DNA from: Ctena decussata
Taxonomy: Eukaryota > Mollusca > Bivalvia > Lucinida > Lucinidae
Assembly: GCA_963989385.1 (NCBI GenBank)
Contig: OZ022501.1
Location: 98,850,502-98,914,501, forward strand
Length of the DNA stretch: 64,000 nt
Direction: 5' to 3'
The notes under the pieces were generated by a model that was not told the DNA's origin, ran no database searches, and was given only the letters and a program-made list of their open reading frames with translations. The translations under genes and the position numbers were made by a program. This document shows, one piece after another, positions 11,439 through 22,959 of the stretch. Position 1 is the first letter of the stretch. Each line of letters starts with the position of its first letter.

Positions 11439-13461
11439 AACAAGAGGGCCAAGAGGCCCTGATTCGCTCACCTGAGCAAAAAGGTCAAAGGTCAAACTAG
11501 GGTCATCATTTGAACAAACTTGATAGTTTGCAACCATTTCCAAATGGTTCTGAACAAGAAGATTTTTGAATATTTTTTCTAGGTATTGCTATGGTTCAAA
11601 CCCAGGACCGCCTGGGGCCATTTTGAACCAGGGGGCCATCATTTGACTAATCTTGGTAAAAAACCACTAGGCAATGCTACATACTTAATTTCAAGGGTCT
11701 GAGCAAAGTGATTCTGAAGAAGAAGACTTTTGAATATTTTTCTATGTATTACTATGGTTCAAACCCAGGGCCCCCTGGTGGGTGGCCATTTTTGACCCTG
11801 GTGCCATCATTTGAACAAACTTGGTATAGGACCACTAGGCATGAATCATACCAAATTTCAAGCATCTGCACTAAGGGGTTCTGGAGAAGAAGATTTTTAA
11901 GTACATTTTAATTTCGAACCCAAGACTCCCTGCCCCAGGGCCATTTTGGATCCGAGGGGCACCATTTACACACACTTTGTAGGAGTCCACCAGGTAATGC
12001 ATCATACCAAATTTCAAGCATCTGAGCCAAATGGTTCTAAAGAAGAAGATTTTTAAATGTTTTTCTATGTATTTCTAAGGTTCAAACCCAGGACCCCTGG
12101 GTCAGGGCCATTTTGGACCCTGGGGTCATCATCTGAACAAACTTGGTAGAGGACACTAGGCAATGCTACATACCAAATTTCAAGCATCTGAGCCAAATCG
12201 TTCTGAAGAAGAAGACTTTTGAATATTTTTCTATGTATTTCTATGGTTCAAACCTTGAACTCCCTGCCATGGGGCCATTTTGGACCCGTGGGCAACCATT
12301 TGAACAAACTTGGTAAAGGACTACCAGGCAATGCTAAATACCAAATTTCAAGCATCTAAGCCTTGCAGTTCTGAAGAAGAAGATTTTTGAATATGTTCTT
12401 TGCATTTCTATGGTTCAAACCTTGGACTCCCTGCCCCGGGGCCATATTGAACCCTGGGGCCATCATTTGAACAAAATTGGTAAAGGACTGTTAGGCAATG
12501 CTATAAACCAAATTTCAAGCATCAGAGCAGTGCGGTTCTGGAGAAGAAGACTTTTGAATATTTTTCTATGTATTTCTATGGTTCAAATCTGGGACTCCCA
12601 GCCCCGGGGCCATTTTGAACCCTGGGGCCTGCATTTGAACAAACTTGGTAGAGGACCACTAGGCAATGCTACATACCAAATTTCAAGCATCTGAGCCAAG
12701 CAGTTCTGGTGAAGAAGATTTTTAAGTATATTTTAGTTTCGAACCCAAGACCCCCCTGCCTAAGGGCCATTTTGGAATCTGGGGTCATCATTTGAACAAA
12801 CTTGGTAGAGGACTACTAGGCAATGCTACAAACCAAATTTCAAGCATCTGAGCCAAGCAGTTATGGAGGAGAAGATTTTTAAGTATATTTTAGTTTTGAA
12901 CCCAAGACCCCCTGCTCCAGGGCCATTTTGGACCCTGGGGCCACCATTTGAACAAACTTGGTAGAGGACCACTAGGCAATGCTATAAACCATATTTCAAG
13001 CATCTGAGCCAGGCAGTTCTGGTGAAGAAGATTTTTAAGTATATTTTAGTTTCGAACCCAAGACCCCCTGCCCTGGGGCCATTTTGAACCCTGGGGCCAC
13101 CATTTGAACAAACTTGGTAGAGGACCACTAGGCAATGCTACATACCAAATTTCAAGCATCTGAGCAAAGCCGTTCTGGAGAAGAAGATTTTTAAGTATAT
13201 TTTAGTTTCGAACCCAAGACCCCCTGCCCCAGGGCCATTTTGGACCCTGGGGCCACCATTTGAACAAACTTGGTAGAGGTCCACTAGACAATGCTTCATA
13301 CCAAATATCAAAGCTCTAGGCCTAGCGGTTTCAGAGAAGATGTCATTTAAAGCAAATTGTTGACGACGCACGACACACGACGCACGACGCACGACGGATG
13401 ACGGACGACGGACACTGGGTGATCACAATAGCTCACCCTGAGCCTATGGCTCAGGTGAGCT
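11439..13461 (+). mobile_element. HINE family D nested in family C
   Basis: The 5' end is AACAAGAGGGCCAAGAGGCC and CGCTCACCTGAG. The core is about twelve units of roughly 155 bp, each with 'gaacaaacttggtagagga', 'taccaaatttcaagcatctgagc' and 'ttctggagaagaagatttttaa'. The 3' end has an ACGACGCACGACGG tract (13363-13412) and a hairpin ending TCAGGTGAGCT. The host site is ATAATA|AAAAAC, in an A run. Confidence 0.78.
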
Positions 13462-15230
13462 AAAAACTGTAATTCAATAGAGGCTATTACTAAGATCCTT
13501 TCAGTAAAGTTTCAGGTTTATCCTCCAATTAGTTTCTGAGTAGATGATTTTTGAGTATGTTTTCTGTTTTTAACCATTTGGTTACCATGGCAACCAGACA
13601 AATTGTGCCATTTGCATAAATTTCATGCGGTTGCTAGAGGACTACTCCAGGAACAATTCTGTAAAAGTTTTGTCAAAATATCTGCAGCCATATAGCTATG
13701 AATGAAAATTTTCAACTTTCCTATCATAAGTCAATGGCAACTTAAAGTTGCAACAGAAACAAAACTACTGGAGCAATTGCCATGAGAAACAGTTTTTTTA
13801 TAGAGGCTAGTATTAAGATCCCTTCTGTAAAGTTTCAGCTGTATTGGTCTCATAGTTTTTGAGATGATTTTTTAACAATTTTTCAATTTTTCCGTTGCCA
13901 TGGAAACCGGCCAAATTCTGCAATTTGCATAAATTTAATAAGGCTGCTTGAGGACTACTCAAGGAACATTTCTATGAAAGTTTTGTCATAATATCTGCAC
14001 CGACATAGCAATAAATGCACAAATTTTCTATTTTTGCCATTATAAGTCAATGGCAACTTTAAGTTCCCATAGCAACCAAACTGCTAGAGCAATTGTCAAG
14101 AAAAACAGTACTTTTATAGAAGCCAGTACTAAAACCATTTCTGTGAAGTTTAGCCTTATTGGTTGCATAGAGATGATTTTTTAATATTTTTTCTTTTTTA
14201 ATCATTCGGTTGCCATGACAACCAGCCAAATTGTGCAATTTACATAAATTTCATGTGGTTGATAGAGGACTACTCAAGGAACATTTCTGTAAAAGTTTTG
14301 TCAAAATATCTGCAGTGACAGAGCAATAAATGCAAATTTTCTATTTTGCCATTTTAAGTCAATGGCATCTTTAAGTTCCCATAGCAACCAATTGCTAGAG
14401 CATTTGCCAAGAAAAACATTACTTTTATAGAAGCCAGTACTAAGATCCTTTCTGTGAAGTTTGGGCTTTATTGGTTCCATAGTTTCTGAGGAGATGATTT
14501 TTGAATATTTTTTTTTATTTTTAATCATTCGGTTGCCATGGCAATCAGCCAAATTGTGCAATTGGCATAAATTTCATGTGGTTGATAGAGGACTACTCAA
14601 GAAATATTTCTGTAAAAGTTTTGAATAAATATCTGCACCGACATAGCAATAAATGCAAATTTTCTATTTTGCAATTATAAGTCAATGGCAACTTTAAGTT
14701 CCCATAGCAATCAAACTGCTAGAGCAATTGCCAAGAAAAACAGTACTTTTACAGAAGCCAGTACTAACATCCTTTCCATGCAGTTTGAGCTTAATTGGTT
14801 GCATAGTTTCTGAGGAGATGATTTTTGAATATTCTTTCTATTTTTAATCATTTGGTTGCCATGGTAACCAGCCAAATTGTGCAATTTACATAAATTTCAT
14901 GTGGCTGATAGAGAACTACTCAAGGAACATTTCTTTAAAAGTTTTGTCAAAATATCTGCAGTGACAGAGCAATAAATGCAAATTTTCAATTTTTCCCACA
15001 CAAGTCAATGGAAACTTTTAAGTTGTCATAGCAACCAAAGTTCTGAAGCGATTTGGATAAAAAACAGTGTTATTGGTCCCCCCTGCCTATAGATGTCATA
15101 TGTGAAATTTGGTTACAATGGGCCTTGTAGTTTCAGAGGAGATGTCGTTTGAAAATGTTGACAGACGGACGGACGACGGATGCCTGCCTATACTGTAAGC
15201 TCACATGTGAGCCTTCGGCTCAGGTGAGCT
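13462..15230 (+). mobile_element. HINE family C, 3' part
   Basis: About five units of roughly 330 bp with 'ggttgccatgg(c/t)aaccagccaaattgtgcaatt' and 'gtcaaaatatctgcagtgac' text. It then has a GACGGACGG tract (15160-15182) and the hairpin GCTCACATGTGAGCCTTCGG..GGTGAGCT. Continues the element begun at 11189. Confidence 0.75.
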
Positions 15231-15579
15231 AATAATATGTGTGGTTTGATATTTTACTAAATAAATAAAGGAAAATAGATACTTTAAAGGATCAAATAAT
15301 CCCTAAATAATTGTCTTGTCTCATAAATTACTCTAATTGTTTGTTGTTATTTCAATAGTCATAGTGGCGCATCTGAAGAGGCTCAACGTATCGATTGCCT
15401 CACCTCCCGGCGTCCGAAGTCTGTTTATCAATTACTTAATTATCTGAGGATCTATTAACAATTAACTCAATCAATAGACCACGTTATTCGTTTATTAATG
15501 TTGACAATTTTATTTTCAATGCGGGGGAGGTGGTCTGGCGGGCTATGCTTTTTTTTCTTTTCTTTTGTTTTACAGAACA

Positions 15580-15900
15580 GAAATTGTATTCAGACGTAAA
15601 CTATACAGTTTCAAGTCTGTCAAAATACATTTAGAATACATACATAGATCACACACCAAATGGCTTTCACTTGGTGCTGGTTATAACTTCCAGTGCCGGG
15701 GCGTGCTACTTATTTGGATAAAAGTAGGGCAAGGGCCTACTTGGCTTGCATTAGCCGTGGCCTGGGTTGTTAGGTTATCATTTTCTATCTTTTTTTTCTT
15801 CCCCCCCCCCCCCCCCCCCCCCCCCCCTCCCACCCCTGTCTCTTGGAGATGGTCCGATATAGACTGTCTCAAAGGGCCGTTAAACCCCTAACAACAACCA
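15580..15900 (+). repeat. SINE-like repeat with a poly-C tract
   Basis: The 3' part reads 'gactgtctcaaagggccgttaaacccctaacaacaacc', a tail form typical of tRNA-derived molluscan SINEs. The middle ('agtgccggggcgt', 'aagtagggcaagggcctac') recurs inverted at 42099-42228, and the tail recurs inverted at 18710-18790. A poly-C run of about 27 bases lies at 15801-15827. Confidence 0.55.
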
Positions 15901-16865
15901 ACCATTAATTTCATTGCATATCGGTAGGCAAATCATACTCATTTATCCAGAACAAATTTACTTGCAAGTCAGTTGATAATGCAATACTAATAATACTAAT
16001 GATAACAATGATATTTTTACTACAATTATCAATGATAATATAGACAGATTTAAAAGCTACCATTTTTCACGTTTTTAGCCAGTAAATGTAATAATGGCAG
16101 GGAAAAAAAATAAAAAAAATAAAAAAAAAATGATATATTTTCACTATTTTTATTATCATCATCATTAAGATTATTATTATAAATGCAAAGGATACATAAA
16201 ACATTTAATTTCGCATTTCGAGAAACCAAAAAGTGAAACTGGCTATTTGCTTCATCTTCAGAAAATCAAAATCCGCAGAACTTATTTCCTCAAAACTAAT
16301 TTGATTTCAAAATAGAAAAAATAAATAAATGAATAAATATATTAATAAATAAATACAAAGCATCTATTTAATATTTATAACAAATTCATAACTGTCGTAA
16401 TAATTACAAAATGCCTAGCTGCATGATTTTTCTGTACGTAAAATATTAGTAATAAAATTACTTCTGAAATTAAATGTGTAAAATCGCGGAAGATTATATG
16501 AAAATAAAACTATGAATGATATCAAAACGTGTAAGTAATTTTGAGGAAAAGAAAGAATGCTAGAAACAATAGATCACAGATTTGTAAAATGATTACCGGT
16601 GCATGACACGCTGATTGGAACATTAATTTTTTGTGCATTTCAAATATTTTCCATGTTACTGTTACTGTAATTATATTCTTTTCCTTTCAAGTTAGGTTTT
16701 GAAATCAAAATATAATAATAAATCTCGTTTTTAATCATTTAATTTATATATTATTCGATTATTATCAAAAAGCCTATTGATATGTGTTGCTATATCAAAG
16801 GTTATGCCCCACGCGTGTGACGTAACGCGAAATCTCGTCAAATTACAGGTTAGACTAGGGGAGAT
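15901..16865. other. AT-rich stretch, nothing recognised
   Basis: Very AT-rich with simple AAT/TAAA repeats (16105-16135, 16315-16370). It is the right interior of the 9247-16885 TIR element. No gene or RNA was recognised. Confidence 0.5.
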
Positions 16866-16885
16866 AACAATGTGAAAATGGTCTA

Positions 16886-18032
16886 TTGGACCAATTTTGT
16901 GTCAGAATGTTCCTCACATGAAGCCGTTTCGGTTAATTGCAATTTGGCATTCCAAGATGGCCGCCATCTGCCGTTACTAAAAATAGCACAAACATAAAAT
17001 GACAATTACTCAGTAACCCTTGAATGGAACTGGACCGATTTTGCGTCAGATTGTTCCTCGCATGAAGCCCTTTTGATTAATTGCAATATGGCATTCCAAG
17101 ATGGCCGCAAACTGCCGTTACTAAACATAGCACAAAAAATGAAAATGACAATATCTCAGTAACCGCTGAATGGATTTTGATGAAATTGCAATTTGGCATT
17201 CCAAGATGGCCACCATCTGCATTTACTAAAAATAGCACAAAACATGAAGATAACAATATCTCAGTAACCGCTGAATGGATTTTGATGAAATTTGTGTCAA
17301 AATGATTCTTGCATTGAGATGTTTCAAAAATAATTAACTGTTGACCAGTCATGTTGGCCACTGTTACTAAAAATAGAAAAATGTGAAAATTAGAAAATCT
17401 CAATGGAATTGGACTAATTTTCTATCAGAATGATCCTTTCATTAAGCTTTTTGGATTTTTTGCATTTTGGCATTCCAAGATGGCCACCATCTGCCGTTAC
17501 TAAAAATAGCACAAAAAATGAAGATGACAGTATTTCTTGACCCGCTGAATCGATTTAGATGATTTTTGTGCCAAAATGATTCTTGCTTTAGTCGTTTAAA
17601 AAATTAACAAATATAGACCAGTCAAGTTGGCCTCTGCTATTAAAATAGCAAAATATGAAAATTAGAAAATTACAATGTAACTGGACTAATTGTGTGTCAA
17701 AATGGTCCTTGCATGAAAGTTTTCGATTTTTTGCATTTTGGCATTCCAAGATGGCTGCCATCTGCCGTTACTAAAAATAGCACAAAACATGAAACTGACA
17801 ATATCTCAGTAACCCCTGAATGGGTTTTGATGAAATTTGTGGCAAAATGATTCTTGCATTTAGGTGTTTCAAAAGTAAATATATAAAGACCAGACAAGTT
17901 GGCCTCTGTTACTAAAAGTAGCAAAATGTGAAAATGAGACTCTCTCTTTGGAACTGGACCAATTTTGTATCAGAATGGTCCCGTTGCACAAATGCCAGGT
18001 GAGCAATATCAGGCCCATTTAGGCCTCTTGTT
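16886..18032 (-). mobile_element. HINE family A, minus orientation, 5' half
   Basis: Three to four family A units on the minus strand. The 5' terminus ('..gtgagcaatatcaggcccatttaggcctcttgt', the inverse of AACAAGAGGCC..CTCAC) is near 18032, 13 bp from the donor of the MYRF exon at 18046. It joins the 7863-9246 half across the TIR insertion. Confidence 0.72.
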
Positions 18033-18045
18033 ATGGTATTTATAC

Positions 18046-18184
18046 CTGCATTCCTTTTTTTCCTGTAATGATATTGTCCACCAGGAAGGTTATTGTTATC
18101 TTGCTGTCTATCCATGTCAGTGTCGGAATACTGACCATTATTGTTGATTGTTGCTTGTATTTTAGGATTTGGTGTGGTCATTTC
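18046..18184 (-). CDS. MYRF: MYRF exon: linker before the C-terminal domain, polybasic RKKR
   Basis: Exon of 139 nt, with acceptor CTATTTTTCTGTTGCAG (ends 18185) and donor GCAG|GTATAA (18045). It reads 46 codons plus one base. The product is polar, Asn/Gln-rich (EMTTPNPKIQATINNNGQYS...) and ends HYRKKRNA, followed by Asp formed with the next exon. It enters in phase 0, as the exon at 51067-51159 requires, and leaves with one base, as 6936-7201 requires. RKKR fits a furin-type site just ahead of the lumenal domain; processing there is inference. The assignment depends on its position and phase rather than on conserved residues. Confidence 0.62.
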
Positions 18185-18508
18185 CTGCAACAGAAAAATA
18201 GTTACAGTAAACAAGGCATCGCAGGCGATACAAATCCCCTCGCACAAGACTACTTGGTGTGGGCAAACACTGAACTGGGGAATTTCATGACATATAACAG
18301 TTATGTGAATGAAAAAACAAAAAGCCTGTGATTGCTTAGTGACTGATTTGAGTTTAATATCCCACTAACAGCTAAGGTGAGTCTCATCTGAAAGATTGGA
18401 GAAGTGGAGAACCCTCGACACTTGGATTGCAAGGCCAGCACGCTAACCACTGCACTTTACCCCACTCCACAAAAAGCATGTGATTAATTGATTGATTGTT
18501 TTGGGTTT

Positions 18509-18709
18509 ATAGATGGATGGATGACTTGCGATTTTACGTCCTTTTCAACAGTATTTCAGTCATATCAGGACGATGGGAAGTTGATAATGAAAGGCTGTGT
18601 GCAATGGAACCCCGTTTACGGTAGGAAAGATTCTCGCCTCCAGCGGGATTTGAACCCAGTCCGCTAGATCAGTAGGCCAGCGCTTAACCAACTGAGCTAC
18701 CGGGGCTCC
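18509..18709 (-). mobile_element. tRNA-derived SINE (SINE-2), intact copy
   Basis: Minus-strand head at 18637-18709 with an A box (TAGCTCAGTTGG) and B box (GGTTCAAATCC). The body runs left to GATG/CATC repeats near 18511. A copy at 24122-24200 plus 28891-28998 is split by a TIR element, and a headless copy lies at 54229-54345. Confidence 0.72.
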
Positions 18710-18790
18710 ATTTCGGGTTTAACGGCCCTTTGAGACAGTATTTCAGTCTATATCGGGCCACCTCCCAGAGAGAGGGAGAAAGAAGAGAGA
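18710..18790 (-). repeat. SINE-like 3' fragment
   Basis: 'gggtttaacggccctttgagacagtatttcagtctatatcgg' is the inverse of the tail at 15845-15890. Only the 3' end is present. Confidence 0.55.
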
Positions 18791-18808
18791 ATTAAATGAT
18801 AGACGAGA

Positions 18809-19000
18809 GAACAAGAGGGCCATGAGGCCCTGAATCGCTCACCTGAGTTGACATTATCACAATACATATCTTCTAAGCTTATGTGAGACTAATTGAGCAG
18901 GCTGCTATCTTGGATCCTGGACAAAAGATTTTACCATATATTGGCTAGAAGGCCATCTTAGTGACGAGGTCCAGTTAATGTCTGACTACCAATAGATACA
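18809..19000 (+). repeat. HINE 5' fragment
   Basis: Starts AACAAGAGGGCCATGAGGCCC and CGCTCACCTGAG with some core text ('ttttaccatatattggc', 'ggccatctta'), then fades. No 3' hairpin. Confidence 0.55.
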
Positions 19001-19158
19001 TTCAATTTAGGCTGGATATCTAATACAGGATGGATGATAATGTGATTTTTACATCAAATGCAAGAATTCCCAGCAAAAAGACTGATTCTTGTTTACTTTC
19101 CAGACAACTTCTTTATTTACAAATGCATTCATAAAGAATATAATGCACTGAATGCTTT

Positions 19159-19319
19159 TGTGACGGTAGAAGGTCACAGATATAAATAGATATTCAAATT
19201 ACAAACTCGGTAGTTTGTGGTCGAGTAAATGTTGGGGTATATAAGCAAATAAACCGCCCTTGGTGGGTGAGCATGCTTTTCCACTGACGGGGTTTGTTTG
19301 CAGGTCGGCCCACGTTACA
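19159..19319 (+). repeat. 5' LTR of the TRIM
   Basis: 161 bp, TG..CA type. GTATATAAG at 19239-19247 is a plausible promoter TATA. Confidence 0.9.
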
Positions 19320-19321
19320 TT

Positions 19322-19339
19322 TGGTGGCAGCGGTGGGAT
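19322..19339 (+). promoter_or_regulatory. Primer-binding site for tRNA-Leu(AAG)
   Basis: TGGTGGCAGCGGTGGGAT is complementary to the 3' end of animal tRNA-Leu(AAG) including CCA (recalled tRNA sequence). It starts two bases after the 5' LTR, the expected position. Confidence 0.85.
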
Positions 19340-19424
19340 AATGACAACTGCCAGACCGGAGTTGCCTTACCCATGTAATTCCCAGGCCAAGTCTCGGGAC
19401 GAGACTTCTCGGAGGGGAAAGTAA

Positions 19425-19585
19425 TGTGACGGTAGAAGGTCACAGATATAAATAGATATTCAAATTACAAACTCGGTAGTTTGTGGTCGAGTAAATGTTG
19501 GGGTATATAAGCAAATAAACCGCCCTTGGTGGGTGAGCATGCTTTTCCACTGACGGGGTTTGTTTGCAGGTCGGCCCACGTTACA
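19425..19585 (+). repeat. 3' LTR of the TRIM
   Basis: 161 bp, no difference from the 5' LTR by eye, followed by the CTTT duplication. Confidence 0.9.
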
Positions 19586-19589
19586 CTTT

Positions 19590-20212
19590 CTCCTGAGTCC
19601 TTTCAGATGACTGACATATTAAAGATTATTGTGGAAGGGAAGCCATTCATCTTACAGGTGTATAAGAACGATAGTTGTGCACTAGGTAAAAAGAAGGAAA
19701 ACAGAAGAATTAAAATGTTTTTATTTTAATTTATTCATTAATTTTATGACTTTCCTTGGTTATTTTTTACCTGTATTTGGGCAGAATGGGTAAGAAAGGC
19801 ATATTTCCTTAATACTCAACATGTTTTCATGTGGTAAAGTGGAAATTCCTTGGTCTTCATTTGCAGCTAACAACTATTTTTGTTTTTATGCTACAGGCAA
19901 TAGTTTTCAATACTTCAAACTCAAGGTTTTCTGACTTACTCTTTAGTTAGTTGGATGGCTCTTAGATAATGGCTTGTTGCAAAAGTGACAAGCTATCTGC
20001 ATTTAACTGCATAAAAATCTATTGTGTTGTATTATAATGATAAATTTTCTTACCCGTTCTGTCCAAATATAGGTAGAAAATATCACTTGACTCCCCAATG
20101 TATGATTTTATTAATTAAAATTTACAAATTAAGACATCCAATGCTAATTTTCCTCCTGTTAAGCTGATGTATCAAATTCATGATTTAAAACTTAGAACAT
20201 GAAACCATCTTG
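19590..20212. other. Intron, nothing recognised
   Basis: AT-rich sequence. The short ORF ending near 19729 starts inside the TRIM and is chance. Confidence 0.5.
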
Positions 20213-20293
20213 GGCATACAACACTGAATAAACATTGAATCAACACTGATTCAACATGCAATTGAATCAATGTTGATTTAATGTTGTGTGCCT
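20213..20293. repeat. Short fold-back repeat
   Basis: 'gcatacaacactgaat..aacattgaatcaa' on the left pairs with 'ttgattcaatgttgatt..atgttgtgtgc' on the right, giving a hairpin of about 80 nt with a few mismatches. Confidence 0.55.
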
Positions 20294-20550
20294 GCTATGA
20301 GGACAATGAAACAATTAAGTTTACAGAGACACTTCTACATAACAAATTCATTGAATCATAGATCAAATAAGATACAATAATTTTTATACTGGTAGTATAC
20401 CGTCTCAGAAAAGAAATGGTACCTAATAACATCTGTCAAGTGTCAACAGATTCATGATAATTAAGTCCATATCTATGCCATCTGTATCCAGTAGCTGAGA
20501 TACTCTGGTTCATCGAGTCAAGTTCAAATCATATATATATACACATAAAC

Positions 20551-20585
20551 AGTCCTGACGAGCTGAGCGAAACGCGTTGACACTT
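20551..20585 (+). ncRNA. Hammerhead-ribozyme-like core
   Basis: The order of conserved parts is right: CTGACGA (20555-20561), a two-pair stem II GC-TGA-GC, GAAA (20569-20572), a self-complementary stem III CGCG, then TT. Stem I has only three clear pairs (GTC/GAC). Minimal stem III forms of this kind are known from Penelope-like elements and retrozymes. The short stems make activity doubtful. Confidence 0.4.
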
Positions 20586-20639
20586 TTTTGCATAGTTTTA
20601 TTTTAATAAATCTAAACATGTAACGTCAAACCTTATTTT

Positions 20640-22060
20640 ATTTATATACACATATATAGTGAAATTTTGTTAACAAGGCTCAAGAGGTAATAAGACAGTC
20701 AAAATGAAACTTGTATACCAGGTCTGTGGGTTTGCTTCATTTCCATTGCCATAGTGGTAACACAAGAAGAAGTTATGAATATCCCCTCCTTATCTGGCAT
20801 TTCAGCACTAAATCAGGACCTGCTATGAAATAATATCTCTATCTCTATCTATCAGAATGACACAAAGTATTCCACATGGAAGAACATTCACATGATGTTG
20901 GTAGAAGTAGGTACTGCTGACAATAATTGTATCACAACAGGCATTGTTGGAATAGCAGTCACAAGTACATGTTGTATGTTGTGACAATTTCATAAGATGA
21001 CATTATCTTAAACAGTTGTGAAAATGTGGAATGCAATACCAAGACATCTTCATAAAATTTCATATCCTGTAGTATGCATAGGGGTCAGAGAAGCATTCAC
21101 TGTGTTTTCTGCATTACCTGTTGAGTATGTCAATACTTTCAAAAGGAGAATGTTGTTTCAGCATTAAACAGCACTGGCCTTCCACTGCTTTGAGTCTTTT
21201 GAATGTGCTGCTATGCCTACTGAGCCCTGTCATAATTACTTAAATAAAATATGTTTATGAAACAGTTTTGAGCATGGCCTTCTTACTGGCAATGGTTATG
21301 AACTGTTCTGTGAATTGCGTATAATCCTCATAGAAAATCTAGTACCTCACAATGACCGATGTTAGATTCCAACATTCCAACAGCAAGAAGTGTCTGATTT
21401 TGATTCCATCTAGCTAGCATTTTTCACAATCCACCTTTGTTGGTGTATTATCAAAGTTCTGTACTTCACACTGGTGTTCTACATGTTCATTATCAAATGC
21501 TTTCCTTCTCGGTTAAAGACAGATGGCTGGCCAATTATCAAATTTCTGGTCCACATGTCAGTTAATTAGGAACAGGTGCTTGATACTGGTATATCAATGG
21601 TTTAACCTTGATATTTTTAAAAGTGTCATTTCACTGTAACCCTGTATCATTTCTTTCTTTGAGCGAGTATACTACAGTCTATTCTTATTACGGGCAAAGT
21701 CTAAGACAGACATACCACTGGTCTGAGATAAGGAATATATGTAAAAAATGTTTCATCTGTTTGTTTGAAATTTTATAGAAAATGCCATTCTCATAAAAGT
21801 CAATATGATACGTGAACAGCTGGACAGATACAGCCAAACTTGTCTTAAGCAATTAGGTCGAAAAGTGCTTGATTACGACTGACGCTTGCTAAATCCAGTT
21901 CAATTTACACCATAGTATTAATTCCAGATAAGAGATTTTGGCTTCTTAAGACAGGTCTTTGCTTAATAGAGGTGGCCTTAAAAACATGTTTGCTGTATTC
22001 CTTAACAAATGATTCTGAAAAATATCATACCTACAAGAAATGAAAATAGTTTACAGTAGA
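20640..22060. other. Intron, nothing firm recognised
   Basis: About 1.4 kb of AT-rich sequence. 21890-21990 shares 'cttaagacaggtcttgcttaatagaggtggcc' style text with the MITE at 23584-23765, probably a decayed copy. No exon was seen. Confidence 0.45.
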
Positions 22061-22068
22061 AATATATA

Positions 22069-22762
22069 CTGTTCACAAAAAGTAGGGGATATTAGGCTAA
22101 TAAAAATTGTATAAATAAGAAAAAATATTAAATCTATCTGAAAAGGCAATTGTCCATCAGACAAATATTCGATAAAACATTTTGCATTACAGTTTTGATG
22201 GTTTATCCTGCCACGTGATGTGCATGCAATTCATTTTAGACAGGGGGTTGACACCCAAATTTCACATGAATCTAGTATTGTAACAGATCTTTTTCAGATT
22301 ACAAAATTTACACAGAAACACTCGCCATGATTCATTTACATGCTGAAAATTGGTTTCACAAAATTTTTTCGTCCATATAAAGAATGCATGCTGTAAACAT
22401 CTATTTTCTTTGGTGACTCGATATACCTGTTCGACTTTTGTTTTCTTGATTTCTTCTCAAAATGACAGTCTTGAAGAAGGAAAAAAATCTTTTAGCATAC
22501 GAAACCTAAAAATGCATTAAAAGGTTAGCTTAGGTTAAAATTTGAATGAATTTTTGTTCGAACTTGCCACATTTTAGTCCTGACCCCCTCTATGAAACGA
22601 AGTGTATGCAGATCACGTGACAGGATATATCGTCCGAACTTTCATGAAAAATGTCTTATCAGATATTTATCTTATCGACAATTACTTAATCGTATGGATA
22701 TCACATTTGTTGTACATGCTACAATTTTTCATAGCTTAATATTCCCTACTTTTTGTGAACAG
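22069..22762. mobile_element. 694-bp Tc1/mariner-type TIR element, non-autonomous
   Basis: TIRs begin CTGTTCACAAAAAGTAGGG at the left and are inverted at the right end (CCCTACTTTTTGTGAACAG). They are flanked by TA on both sides (22067-22068, 22763-22764). About 30 bp of TIR is recognisable. No transposase. Confidence 0.75.
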
Positions 22763-22959
22763 TATATAAACTTGTTCCTGGTTCAACAGAAAACAGTGAA
22801 TCTACTCTTACTTCATGAAAATTCAGCAGGGTGCTGTGTAGATCTCACCTATCTGCTCATTGTCACTAGACAGAGCTAAACCAGAAAACCTAAACTAAAG
22901 TTTATGCTGCAACTATCAGCACTTGAGAAGTAATACCCAAATCTCAATTTCTAATACTT

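Larger units (their letters stand above)
9247..16885. mobile_element. 7.6-kb TIR element inserted in the family A HINE, with nested elements
   Basis: Left end TAGACCTTTTTCACACTGTT and right end, read inverted, TAGACCATTTTCACATTGTT (18 of 20 match). The flanking HINE text joins as 'gaatggaa|ttggacc', so the element was inserted cleanly. Either AT was duplicated or there was no duplication. The interior carries a MITE, nested HINEs of families C and D and a SINE-like fragment. No transposase was recognised, so it is probably a non-autonomous DNA transposon enlarged by later insertions. Confidence 0.65.
19159..19585 (+). mobile_element. TRIM: miniature LTR retrotransposon with identical LTRs
   Basis: Two LTRs of 161 bp (19159-19319 and 19425-19585) read as identical and run TGTGACGG..GTTACA. 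The interior is only 105 bp. A four-base target duplication, CTTT, flanks it (19155-19158, 19586-19589). The interior holds a tRNA-Leu primer-binding site and, just before the 3' LTR, the purine-rich GGAGGGGAAAG (19411-19421). The LTR contains GTATATAAG as a likely TATA box. No coding sequence, so it would need enzymes from a larger relative. Confidence 0.92.

Noticed and set aside
15681..15891. Poly-Gly/Pro ORFs
   Set aside because: Created by the poly-C run in a SINE-like repeat.
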